Source: Clostridiales bacterium
Lineage (GTDB): Bacteria; Bacillota; Clostridia; Clostridiales; Caloramatoraceae
DNA: 11,845 bases
NCBI GenBank assembly: GCA_026416355.1
Contig: JAOAFH010000005.1
Coordinates: forward strand, 1-11,845
Direction: 5' to 3'
The notes beneath the pieces are model-generated. The model did not search any database. It had not been told where the DNA came from and saw nothing but the letters and a program-made list of their open reading frames with translations. Below are positions 1 through 7,551 of the stretch, one piece after another; position 1 is the first letter of the stretch, and every line of letters starts with the position of its first letter. The position numbers and the translations under genes were made by a program.

Positions 1-438
1 AAAGAGTATAATGTTCCAGTAATACTTATGCATATAAAGGGAACACCAAAGAATATGCAACAAAATCCACATTATGATAATGTGTTGAAAGAAGTTAAGG
101 AATATTTCATAGAAAGAATTGAGTTTGCTAAAAACAATGGAATTAATAGTGATAAAATCATATTAGATCCTGGTATAGGTTTTGGTAAGACATATGAACA
201 TAATATAGAGTTAATAAAAAACATAGACTATTTTAATGAGTTAAATCTACCAATTTTACTTGCTGTTTCTAGAAAATCAAGTATAGGAATTGCACTTGGC
301 AACGTGCCACCTGAAGATAGACTAGAGGGAACAATTGCAGTTACATGTTATGCTTGTATGAAAAATGTTGATATAGTTAGAGTACATGATGTACTTGAGA
401 ATAAAAGAGCACTTATGATGATGGAGGCCATAAAATGA
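1..438 (+). CDS. folP: Dihydropteroate synthase, C-terminal part (5' end outside the window)
   Basis: This enzyme condenses 6-hydroxymethyl-dihydropterin diphosphate with p-aminobenzoate to give dihydropteroate in cytoplasmic folate synthesis; it is the sulfonamide target. The frame is open from base 1, so the visible 145 residues are the C-terminal half of a protein usually about 270-280 residues long. Family marks seen in order are LMHIKGTPKNMQ near the left edge, ILDPGIGFGKT (pterin-binding loop with the DPG motif), LAVSRKSSIG (the SRKS segment that contacts the diphosphate and sulfonamide), RLEGT, and the closing VRVHDVLENKRAL. The TGA stop overlaps the folK start (ATGA), which indicates translational coupling. 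An ATG at position 28 is internal, not the true start. Identification is very secure. Confidence 0.96.
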   Translation, partial: KEYNVPVILMHIKGTPKNMQQNPHYDNVLKEVKEYFIERIEFAKNNGINSDKIILDPGIGFGKTYEHNIELIKNIDYFNELNLPILLAVSRKSSIGIALGNVPPEDRLEGTIAVTCYACMKNVDIVRVHDVLENKRALMMMEAIK

Positions 439-887
439 ATAAAGTTTATATAGCCTTTGGAAGTAATATAGGTGATAGATATGAAATTGTAAAAAAGGCT
501 CTTGAATTAATAGAAAAAAATGATATGAAAATAATAAAAAAATCAAAAATATATGAAACAGAGCCATATGGATACTTAGAGCAACCTCCTTTTATAAATG
601 GTGCTATTTTAGTAGAAACAGAATTAAGTTGTAGAGATGTGCTAAAGAAACTTTTAGATATTGAAAAACAATTAGGTAGAGAGAGAATAATTAGGTGGGG
701 CCCAAGAACCATTGATCTTGATATAATTTTTTATAATAACGAAATATATGATGAAGAAGATTTAAAGGTTCCACATCCAGACATGCATAACAGAGATTTC
801 GTATTAAAGCCAATTTGTGATATTAATCCTAATTTTATTCACCCAATTTTTAATATGACAGTTTTAGAACTTTATACAAAAAAGTGA
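435..887 (+). CDS. folK: 2-amino-4-hydroxy-6-hydroxymethyldihydropteridine pyrophosphokinase (HPPK)
   Basis: HPPK transfers pyrophosphate from ATP to 6-hydroxymethyl-dihydropterin, producing the substrate of FolP; it acts in the cytoplasm. The 150-residue length is normal for a single-domain HPPK. Visible motifs are the N-terminal AFGSNIGDR, YETEPYG and PPFINGA, then RWGPRTIDLDIIFY with the two Mg-binding Asp residues, and HPDMHNRDFVLKPI. The start codon overlaps the folP stop by 4 nt. No folB (dihydroneopterin aldolase) gene lies between folP and folK, although that order is common, and no FolB domain is fused to this protein. A terminator begins at the stop codon, so folK is the last gene of the operon. 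Confidence 0.96.
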   Translation: MNKVYIAFGSNIGDRYEIVKKALELIEKNDMKIIKKSKIYETEPYGYLEQPPFINGAILVETELSCRDVLKKLLDIEKQLGRERIIRWGPRTIDLDIIFYNNEIYDEEDLKVPHPDMHNRDFVLKPICDINPNFIHPIFNMTVLELYTKK

Positions 888-912
888 TATGGATGCCATA
901 TCACTTTTTGTT
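880..912 (+). terminator. Rho-independent terminator of the folate operon
   Basis: A perfect 13-bp stem (AAAAGTGATATGG at 880-892 with CCATATCACTTTT at 896-908) closes a 3-nt loop and runs into a T-rich tail (905-914). The folK TGA stop (885-887) lies within the left arm, so termination follows directly on the end of translation. Confidence 0.9.
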
Positions 913-1005
913 TTAATAATTTATGAATTATCCCATATTCATATTTATTTATTTTACAAATCGTATTATAGTATTTTAGGGAGATTAAAAAAAGAGGTGA
1001 ATTAA

Positions 1006-2874
1006 GTGAAGATAAAAACATGGTTATTAAATCAAGTTGATTTAATATTGTTTATTATGGTTATTTTTTTTAAGCTACTTATTTTTAATTATTCACTGAA
1101 TCTTGTTGATAATCAAGCAAGATATTTAATGATTGGATGCTTAGGTTCAGCGTTAATTTTAGCATCTATATTTAGCTTTGGTAGTCCAATATCAAGAGTA
1201 AAAGGAATGATAGTTGGAGATTTTATTATTAGTCTTATACTTTTTATAGATGTAGTTTACAATCGATACTTCTATGATGTTACATCAGTTGCTTTAATAA
1301 AGCAGGCTAAGCTTGCAGCAGAAGTTAAAAGCAGTGTAACGGCGCTTTTAAAGCCAACAGATTTAATAATATTTTTAGACGTTATTATTTTTTTATTTTT
1401 ATATATAAAGTTAAAAGAATATATAAAAATAAAAAATTTTAAGTTGTCATTTAAAGCTATTCAATTTATATCATTAGCTTTATTGGGGTTTTTACTATCA
1501 TTTAATAGTGTAAAAGCTCTTGAAAAGGAACAGCCTGGTATAACTAAAACTATGTATGATAAAAAATATGTAGTTAAAAGAATAGGAAACATTAATTTCC
1601 ATATATTTGATTTTTATAGATATATATCATCAAATGTTTTAAAAAAGGATAGTTTGACACAAGAAGAAAAACAAAATATAAAATCGTATTTAGATGAAAA
1701 AAATAAAGTAAATAGTCCTAAGTACTATGGGGATATGAAGGGTAAAAATTTAATTGTTGTTCAAATAGAGGCTTTTCAAGGATTTTTATTAAACAAAAAA
1801 ATAAATGGACAAGAAATAACACCAAAACTTAATAAATTGGCAAAAGATAGCTTGGTATTTGATAATTTCTTTTATCAAACTGCCTTTGGTGGAACATCGG
1901 ATGCAGAATTTATTATTAACAATTCATTGCTACCTATAAAAGAAGGTTCAGTTTATTATCAATATCCTGGTAATGAATACGATAGTTTGCCAAAGAATAT
2001 GAAGGGAAATGGTTATTATACAGCTGTACTTCATGCAAACAGACCAGGATTTTGGAACAGAAGCAATATGTATAAAACATTAGGGTTTGATAAGTATGAA
2101 AGTGAATTAAATTTTCAAATAGACGACATACAGGGGCTTGGACTTAGTGATAAATCATTTTTTAAGCAGGCTGTTGAAAAGATGAAGGATTATCCAAAAC
2201 CTTTTTATTCTTTTTTAATTACATTATCTAGCCACTATCCTTATAAAGATTCAAATGACAAATTAAAAAACATAATAAATACTGGTGAATTTGAAGGAAC
2301 AATTATTGGTGATTATATAAAATCTGCTAAATACACAGATGAAGCAATAGGTGAGTTTATAGAATTATTAAAACAAGAGGGTCTATGGGAAAACTCAGTT
2401 GTGGTATTTTATGGAGATCACTATGCTATTCCATATGACCAAAAATCAACAATGGGAAAACTTTTGTATAATAGAGATACAATTTCCAATTTAGAATGGC
2501 AAGAGGCACAAAAAGTTGTATCTATGATACATTTCCCAAATGAAAAAATAAAAGGCAATGTAAAACAAGTAACAGGTCAATATGATATCTATCCAACAAT
2601 AGCAAACTTATTTGGATTTAATGTTCCTTATGCATTAGGTAGAGACGTTCTAAATACTGAAAGAGGATTTGTTGTTTTAAGAAATGGTATATGGATAGAA
2701 GATGATAAAATGTATTTAAATTGGGTAGATAAAGTGGTTGACAGAAAAACAGGTAAAGAATTAAATAAAGAGGATTATACATCTGAATTTGAGAAAGCTT
2801 ATAACATGTTAAAAACATCAGATGGAATAATTGAGAATAATTTAATTGAGTATTTTAATAAGGCAGAGAATTAA
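1006..2874 (+). CDS. ltaS: LTA synthase family sulfatase-fold membrane protein (LtaS-like)
   Basis: Predicted polyglycerolphosphate lipoteichoic-acid synthase: it transfers glycerol phosphate from phosphatidylglycerol to the growing chain on the outer face of the membrane. The 622 residues match the LtaS layout, with about five N-terminal membrane segments (roughly residues 10-170) and then an extracellular sulfatase-fold domain. Residues equivalent to the Staphylococcus aureus catalytic set are all present: E255 (VQIEAF), nucleophile T297 (GGTSDAEF), H343, W350 and R352 (HANRPGFWNR), H410 (SSHYP), and D471/H472 (YGDHY). The start is GTG, with a GAGGTG ribosome site at 994-999. No clear sigma-A promoter is visible in the 90-bp gap upstream. 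Paralogues such as LTA primase or YfnI/YqgS types cannot be separated by eye. Confidence 0.88.
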   Translation: MKIKTWLLNQVDLILFIMVIFFKLLIFNYSLNLVDNQARYLMIGCLGSALILASIFSFGSPISRVKGMIVGDFIISLILFIDVVYNRYFYDVTSVALIKQAKLAAEVKSSVTALLKPTDLIIFLDVIIFLFLYIKLKEYIKIKNFKLSFKAIQFISLALLGFLLSFNSVKALEKEQPGITKTMYDKKYVVKRIGNINFHIFDFYRYISSNVLKKDSLTQEEKQNIKSYLDEKNKVNSPKYYGDMKGKNLIVVQIEAFQGFLLNKKINGQEITPKLNKLAKDSLVFDNFFYQTAFGGTSDAEFIINNSLLPIKEGSVYYQYPGNEYDSLPKNMKGNGYYTAVLHANRPGFWNRSNMYKTLGFDKYESELNFQIDDIQGLGLSDKSFFKQAVEKMKDYPKPFYSFLITLSSHYPYKDSNDKLKNIINTGEFEGTIIGDYIKSAKYTDEAIGEFIELLKQEGLWENSVVVFYGDHYAIPYDQKSTMGKLLYNRDTISNLEWQEAQKVVSMIHFPNEKIKGNVKQVTGQYDIYPTIANLFGFNVPYALGRDVLNTERGFVVLRNGIWIEDDKMYLNWVDKVVDRKTGKELNKEDYTSEFEKAYNMLKTSDGIIENNLIEYFNKAEN

Positions 2875-2890
2875 TCACTCTGCCTTATTA
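2856..2890. terminator. Shared bidirectional terminator, ltaS / amine oxidase
   Basis: A perfect 13-bp inverted repeat (TAATAAGGCAGAG at 2856-2868 with CTCTGCCTTATTA at 2878-2890) closes a 9-nt loop. The loop contains both convergent stop codons: TAA at 2872-2874 on the plus strand and TTA at 2871-2873 on the minus strand. The tails are U-rich but broken by A residues on both sides, so efficiency is uncertain. Confidence 0.7.
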
Positions 2891-4538
2891 ATTTAGCAAT
2901 ACAATTTGCAACTAATTGAGCAGATTGCAATGAACCTTCTTGCCAACCATGTTTAACAGATACATGTTCACCGGCAAAAAATACTCTATTGTTCATCTCA
3001 GGATTAGTTGAATTATATAAAAATAGCTGTTTTTGCCCAGGTGTCATAAGACATAGTCCACCCCATATAAATGGCACATTAGACCAAAGAATAGAAGCAT
3101 AATCTAAAAGAGAATTATCAATATACCCTTCAGGCAATTGATGGAGTAGTTCTATACATTTTTCTATTTCCTTTAACTTAAGTAAATCCAATTCATTTCC
3201 TAAGCGAACGGCATTTTGATTCCAGTTATAGGATGCAAGTAAAACGCCTGGTTCTTTATATGAAACATTTGGCTTTAATTTATAGTGATTTAACTTATTT
3301 TCTATTGGCATTAGATGATCAGAAGGGTATAATGTTGATATTGTAATTAAATCTGTTAGGGTAGTTCCTGATAATAGTTTGTTTTTTTCCCAAAAACGTT
3401 CTTTTAAATATAGAAAAGTTTTTTGCCCAATTTCATAATTAACTTCATTTATTGCCTGCATTTTAGCAGGTGAGAAACTTGGTTTTATATTAATTCGTCT
3501 AAGACTAGAGAAAGGTATAGCACATATTACATAATCAAATTCTTCATAACTGTAGTTTTTATCGTTTGTATTAATTATTTCAAGAATAACTTTGTCTCTA
3601 TATGGGGACTTTATAATTGAATTTACAGAGTTTCCAAATTTAAATTTAACTTTTCCAGGTCCATTAGAATTGACTATATTATTATAAAATGCTAATGGCA
3701 TATTGGACATACCACCATCAAGTGTATAAGTGAATGCAAAATCACATGTATATAATTCAGCCAATATTTCAAATAAACTAATGTGTAAAAGGTCGGCTTC
3801 AAGGGCTGAAAGATAACTAATCATTGAAATGGCATCTTGGGATAGTCCTGAATTTTCATATGCCTGTCTTAATGAAATATTTTGTATTTCACTTATTTTA
3901 TGTGAATATGTTGGCTTAATTTTAATAAGTTCACTTCTCTCGCTTGGTGTAAGACTATAAAAGTATTTTTTATACATCTTACCAATTAAATTACCAAGAG
4001 AAGTTTTGCGCTCATTTTTCGTTAAGTTGAATTGAGGATAAATGTTTTCCATAATATTTTTTCCACTAGGTTCGTTATTTGCATAATTGCCTCTAACATA
4101 AAATATTGAGGAAACACTTTTGCTAATAAACGGTTTGGTTTTCAGTTTAAATTTTTTAATATAATGCCATGTAGTTTCATGGGAAATAGATATTCTCATG
4201 GCACCTAATTCACCATATTGGTTGTTTGTTTTATCAAAGTAATGTGTTTTAATTCTGCCTCCTATACGATTAGAGGCTTCAAAAATTGTTATATCACAAC
4301 CGATTTTATTTAGTTCATAACTTGCACAAAGTCCAGCTACACCGGCACCTATAATTGCTATTTTTTTACCTTTACCTTGAAATTTTGAGCAGATTTTTTC
4401 GATATCTTCTAAGGGTGACATGAGATTTACGATGTCATTGAAATCATTAAGACGGTTATCTATGCTAAGAAGAAACCTAAGCATTATGTGACGCTCATCA
4501 TCGGTAGGATTAGGAACTTGAAGAGGAATGCTATTCAT
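2871..4538 (-). CDS. Flavin amine oxidase family protein (FAD-dependent; L-amino-acid / monoamine oxidase-like)
   Basis: A 555-residue FAD enzyme of the flavin-containing amine oxidase family, which oxidises an amine or amino acid to the imine with H2O2 as by-product; the substrate cannot be read from sequence. A Rossmann dinucleotide-binding loop G64-A-G-V-A-G69 is followed by the acidic FEASNRIGGR motif, in which E87 would bind the FAD ribose. The C-terminal FAD signature is FAGEH (521-525) with GWQEGSLQSA (531-540). About 57 residues precede the FAD loop, longer than a minimal family member. No signal peptide is visible, so it is probably cytoplasmic. The ATG at 4538 lacks a strong ribosome site; M19 is an alternative but has none either. 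The gene is divergent from the amidohydrolase, with 123 bp between them. Confidence 0.85.
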   Translation of the reverse strand: MNSIPLQVPNPTDDERHIMLRFLLSIDNRLNDFNDIVNLMSPLEDIEKICSKFQGKGKKIAIIGAGVAGLCASYELNKIGCDITIFEASNRIGGRIKTHYFDKTNNQYGELGAMRISISHETTWHYIKKFKLKTKPFISKSVSSIFYVRGNYANNEPSGKNIMENIYPQFNLTKNERKTSLGNLIGKMYKKYFYSLTPSERSELIKIKPTYSHKISEIQNISLRQAYENSGLSQDAISMISYLSALEADLLHISLFEILAELYTCDFAFTYTLDGGMSNMPLAFYNNIVNSNGPGKVKFKFGNSVNSIIKSPYRDKVILEIINTNDKNYSYEEFDYVICAIPFSSLRRINIKPSFSPAKMQAINEVNYEIGQKTFLYLKERFWEKNKLLSGTTLTDLITISTLYPSDHLMPIENKLNHYKLKPNVSYKEPGVLLASYNWNQNAVRLGNELDLLKLKEIEKCIELLHQLPEGYIDNSLLDYASILWSNVPFIWGGLCLMTPGQKQLFLYNSTNPEMNNRVFFAGEHVSVKHGWQEGSLQSAQLVANCIAKLIRQSD

Positions 4539-4661
4539 ACTATCAACTCAAATATTGCTTTAGTTATTTATATGAATAGTTATTGAATAAAATGTTAAAT
4601 TAATTTAAGTTGAAGGAAGTTGAATTTTGGTATAGAAATATATAGGTAAGGGGGAGTTTAT

Positions 4662-6248
4662 ATGTCAGGTATTTTATTTAAAAACGCAAAAATTTATTCA
4701 ATGGATGACAAAGAAAATGTTTATTCTTCTATGTATATAAAAGATGGAAGAATAGTAGAATTATCACAAGATAACTTTGAAAATAAGTATCTTGAGTGTG
4801 AAGTGTATGATTTAGACGGAAGGGCTGTTTTTCCAGGATTTGTGGAAAGTCATATGCATATAATTGAAGCTGCAAGAAGCATGGTTGAGATGGACTTTAA
4901 AAATGTAAAAAACAGAGATGATTTCGAACATGCACTTTATTCATTCAGTCAAACCAAAGGAAAAAATGATTGGATATTAGGTTCGGGTTGGAGCGAGATA
5001 GTATTTGGAGGAGTAATGCCTCACAGATTTGATATTGACAGAATAGTAAATGACAAACCAGTTTGCCTTATAAGACAAGATGGACACTCCCTCGTACTAA
5101 ATACAAGAGCATTGGAAGTTTTAAATCTTAAATACAATAAAGATGCTTTAAACTCTCCTTCAGCTATGAAAGATGAATTTGGATTGACTGGACTATTTTA
5201 TGAATTATGGGTGTTTGAAATAATAGGAACTATTATGGAAAACATGCCAGACATATATTATGAAATAGCTTTATCAAGAGTTGATAGTGAACTTGTTAAA
5301 AATGGCATAACAATGGTTAACGACATCATGACTCAGTACCCAAGATACTACAATACTTTTAAAAGACTTCAAAAAGAAGGAAAGATGAATGTAAGGATTG
5401 TAGCAGGAAGTCTTGGTGGTTCAAAGGAATACGAAGAGTTCAATAAATTAGAAGAAACAAACAAGCTTAAAATAGGACCAGTTAAGTATTTTGTAGATGG
5501 AAGCTTTGGTTCAAGAACGGCACTATTGATGGAACCATATGAGGATGATATAACTAATAATGGTTGCCAAAACATGACTGATGAAGAAATAAGAGATATG
5601 ATTGAAAATTCTCTTAAAAACAACATACAGATAGTTGTTCATATTATCGGTGATTTGGCGATAAAGAAATTTTTAGACATATATGAAGAAGTTTATAAGG
5701 TTTATCCGAATGATAATGTAAGAAATAGGGTAGAGCATATACAAATAATACAAGACGAAGATATAGAAAGATTTAAAAAACTAAACTTAATAGCTTCATT
5801 TCAGCCAATATTTAATTTAGAAAGTAACTTAACCCTTACAAGATTAGGATTTAGAAGAATTAAAGATACTTATAGATATAGGACATTTATTGATAGAGGA
5901 GTAAATGTTATATTTAATAGTGACACTCCATTTGGTGCTGAATATATGCAAAAAAGCGATGGAACATTTTTTAAAGGATTTGAGCCAATGCTTGGAATAC
6001 ATTGTGCAGCTAATCCTCTAAATCTAAATATTAATGAAAAAGTTACTGTAAAACAGGCAGTTGAATGTTACACTAAAAATGCTGCTTTTGCAAATAAAAT
6101 AGAAGATATTTATGGTACGATTGAGGTAAATAAGTTAGCTGATTTTGTTGTGTTAGATGAGGATATATTCAACATAAATCCACTAAAGATAAAAGATGTT
6201 CAAGTTTATATGACTGTTATTGATGGTAAAATAGTGTACAAAAAATAA
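4662..6248 (+). CDS. Amidohydrolase family protein, YtcJ-like (Amidohydro_3)
   Basis: A 528-residue metal-dependent amidohydrolase of the YtcJ group, which includes N-substituted formamide deformylase and exoenzyme-regulatory homologues; the substrate is unknown. An N-terminal beta-sandwich (about 1-60) leads to the TIM-barrel metal motif H64-M-H66 (ESHMHI). K275 (VKYFVDGSFGSR) stands in the position of the bridging lysine. H327 (VVHIIGD), H359 (RVEHIQ) and catalytic D421 (NSDTPFG) complete the site, and the C-terminal strand region (ADFVVLDEDIF, VYMTVIDGKIVY) closes the sandwich. No signal peptide is seen, so it is cytoplasmic. The ATG has a strong AAGGGGGAG ribosome site about 6 nt upstream. 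The divergent oxidase neighbour suggests, but does not prove, a joint role in amine or amide breakdown. Confidence 0.87.
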   Translation: MSGILFKNAKIYSMDDKENVYSSMYIKDGRIVELSQDNFENKYLECEVYDLDGRAVFPGFVESHMHIIEAARSMVEMDFKNVKNRDDFEHALYSFSQTKGKNDWILGSGWSEIVFGGVMPHRFDIDRIVNDKPVCLIRQDGHSLVLNTRALEVLNLKYNKDALNSPSAMKDEFGLTGLFYELWVFEIIGTIMENMPDIYYEIALSRVDSELVKNGITMVNDIMTQYPRYYNTFKRLQKEGKMNVRIVAGSLGGSKEYEEFNKLEETNKLKIGPVKYFVDGSFGSRTALLMEPYEDDITNNGCQNMTDEEIRDMIENSLKNNIQIVVHIIGDLAIKKFLDIYEEVYKVYPNDNVRNRVEHIQIIQDEDIERFKKLNLIASFQPIFNLESNLTLTRLGFRRIKDTYRYRTFIDRGVNVIFNSDTPFGAEYMQKSDGTFFKGFEPMLGIHCAANPLNLNINEKVTVKQAVECYTKNAAFANKIEDIYGTIEVNKLADFVVLDEDIFNINPLKIKDVQVYMTVIDGKIVYKK

Positions 6249-6273
6249 AGGGCTTGTTAGCCCTTTATTTTAT
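6242..6273. terminator. Shared bidirectional terminator, amidohydrolase / tyrS
   Basis: A perfect 13-bp stem (AAAATAAAGGGCT at 6242-6254 with AGCCCTTTATTTT at 6259-6271) closes a TGTT loop. A-runs on the left and T-runs on the right give a U tail in both directions. The plus-strand TAA (6246-6248) and the tyrS stop (6265-6267) lie in opposite arms. Confidence 0.88.
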
Positions 6274-7482
6274 TATAATTCTATGGAATGTTTTTTTACC
6301 TTTTCTAACAAGCATCTCACCATCTTTAAATAGTGATTCGTCAATAACAAAATCCATATCAGTTATTTTTTCGTTGTTAATATACAATCCACCCTGTTGA
6401 ATTAATCTTCTGCCTTCACTCTTTGAAGGGATTACTTTAGCTTCTATTAGAACGTCAAGCACCTTTTGTCCTAAAAGTTCAGTAGATATTTCAGAAGAAG
6501 GTGCATTGCTTAAATCTCCACCTGATTCAAATAGAGCCTTTGCAGCCTGTTCAGCTTTAAGGGCTTCTTCTTCGCCATGAACTAGCTTTGTAACTTCAAA
6601 AGCTAGAATCTTTTTAGCTTCATTTATTTCTTTATCCTTTAGTGAACCTAATCTTCTAACTTCATCCATAGGAAGGAATGTTAGAAGAGCTAAACATTTT
6701 TCAACATCAGCATCGTTTACATTTCTCCAGTATTGATAGAATTCAAATGGTGAAGTTTTTTCAGCATCTAGCCATAGTGCTCCCTTTTCAGTTTTACCCA
6801 TTTTCTTTCCTTCGCTGTTTGTAAGAAGTTTAAATGTTAGTCCATATGCTGGCTTACCTTCTTTTCTTCTAATTAAATCAACACCTGCTATTATATTAGA
6901 CCATTGGTCATTACCACCAAGCTCCATTACACAACCATATCTTTTATTTAATTCTAAGAAGTCGTATCCTTGCATTAGCATATAGTTGAACTCAAGGAAT
7001 GAAAGACCCTTTTCCATTCTAAGCTTAAAACATTCAGCGGTTAGCATTCTATTTACAGAAAAATGAACACCAACATCTCTTAAAAAGTCTATGTAGTTTA
7101 GATTCCATAACCAATCTGCATTATTTACCATTATTGCTTTGTTATCAGAGAAGTCAATAAATCTTTGCATTTGATTTTTAAGAGCTTCAGAATTCTTTTG
7201 AATATCTTCTTTTGTTAGCATTTTTCTCATATCAGTTTTACCACTAGGGTCACCTATCATGGCAGTTCCACCACCAATTAGGGCAATTGGTCTATGTCCT
7301 TCTCTTTGCATATGAGCCATAGCCATTAAAGCAATAAAATGTCCAACATGAAGGCTATCGGCAGTAGGGTCAAATCCTATGTAAAAAGTTATTTTTTCTT
7401 TTTCAAGTAGTTCTTTTATTTCATCTTCGTGTGTTAATTGTTCTATAAAGCCACGTTCCTTTAGTATATCAAAAGCTGACAT
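6265..7482 (-). CDS. tyrS: Tyrosyl-tRNA synthetase
   Basis: Class I aminoacyl-tRNA synthetase that charges tRNA-Tyr with tyrosine in the cytoplasm. The 405 residues fit the bacterial TyrRS of about 400-420. The class I signature is H45-V-G-H48 (ADSLHVGHF), the second catalytic loop is KMGKT (residues 227-231), and tyrosine-pocket segments such as YMLMQGYDFLEL and GGNDQWSNI are intact. The C-terminal 65 residues form an S4-type RNA-binding domain (SKSEGRRLIQQGGLYINNEKI). The ATG follows a strong GAGGAGG ribosome site (about 7487-7494). The gene has its own promoter just upstream and a 5' leader of only about 27 nt, so there is no room for the T-box riboswitch that controls many Firmicute synthetase genes. 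Read-through from the upstream transporter gene is also possible. Confidence 0.97.
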   Translation of the reverse strand: MSAFDILKERGFIEQLTHEDEIKELLEKEKITFYIGFDPTADSLHVGHFIALMAMAHMQREGHRPIALIGGGTAMIGDPSGKTDMRKMLTKEDIQKNSEALKNQMQRFIDFSDNKAIMVNNADWLWNLNYIDFLRDVGVHFSVNRMLTAECFKLRMEKGLSFLEFNYMLMQGYDFLELNKRYGCVMELGGNDQWSNIIAGVDLIRRKEGKPAYGLTFKLLTNSEGKKMGKTEKGALWLDAEKTSPFEFYQYWRNVNDADVEKCLALLTFLPMDEVRRLGSLKDKEINEAKKILAFEVTKLVHGEEEALKAEQAAKALFESGGDLSNAPSSEISTELLGQKVLDVLIEAKVIPSKSEGRRLIQQGGLYINNEKITDMDFVIDESLFKDGEMLVRKGKKTFHRIIIK

Positions 7483-7515
7483 TATAAAGACCTCCTCAAT
7501 ATAAACTTGCTATTT

Positions 7516-7544
7516 ATTGTACCAAATATGCTAATAATTTTCAA
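7516..7544 (-). promoter_or_regulatory. Sigma-A promoter of tyrS
   Basis: On the minus strand, TTGAAA (7544-7539) and TACAAT (7521-7516) are separated by exactly 17 bp, matching a vegetative promoter at 5/6 in each box. Transcription would start near 7509, about 27 nt before the tyrS ATG. Confidence 0.75.
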
Positions 7545-7551
7545 ACTAAAA

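Noticed and set aside
4572..4588. Direct repeat TGAATA in the oxidase-amidohydrolase spacer
   Set aside because: Two 6-bp copies in AT-rich DNA are expected by chance, and no clear promoter pairs with them.
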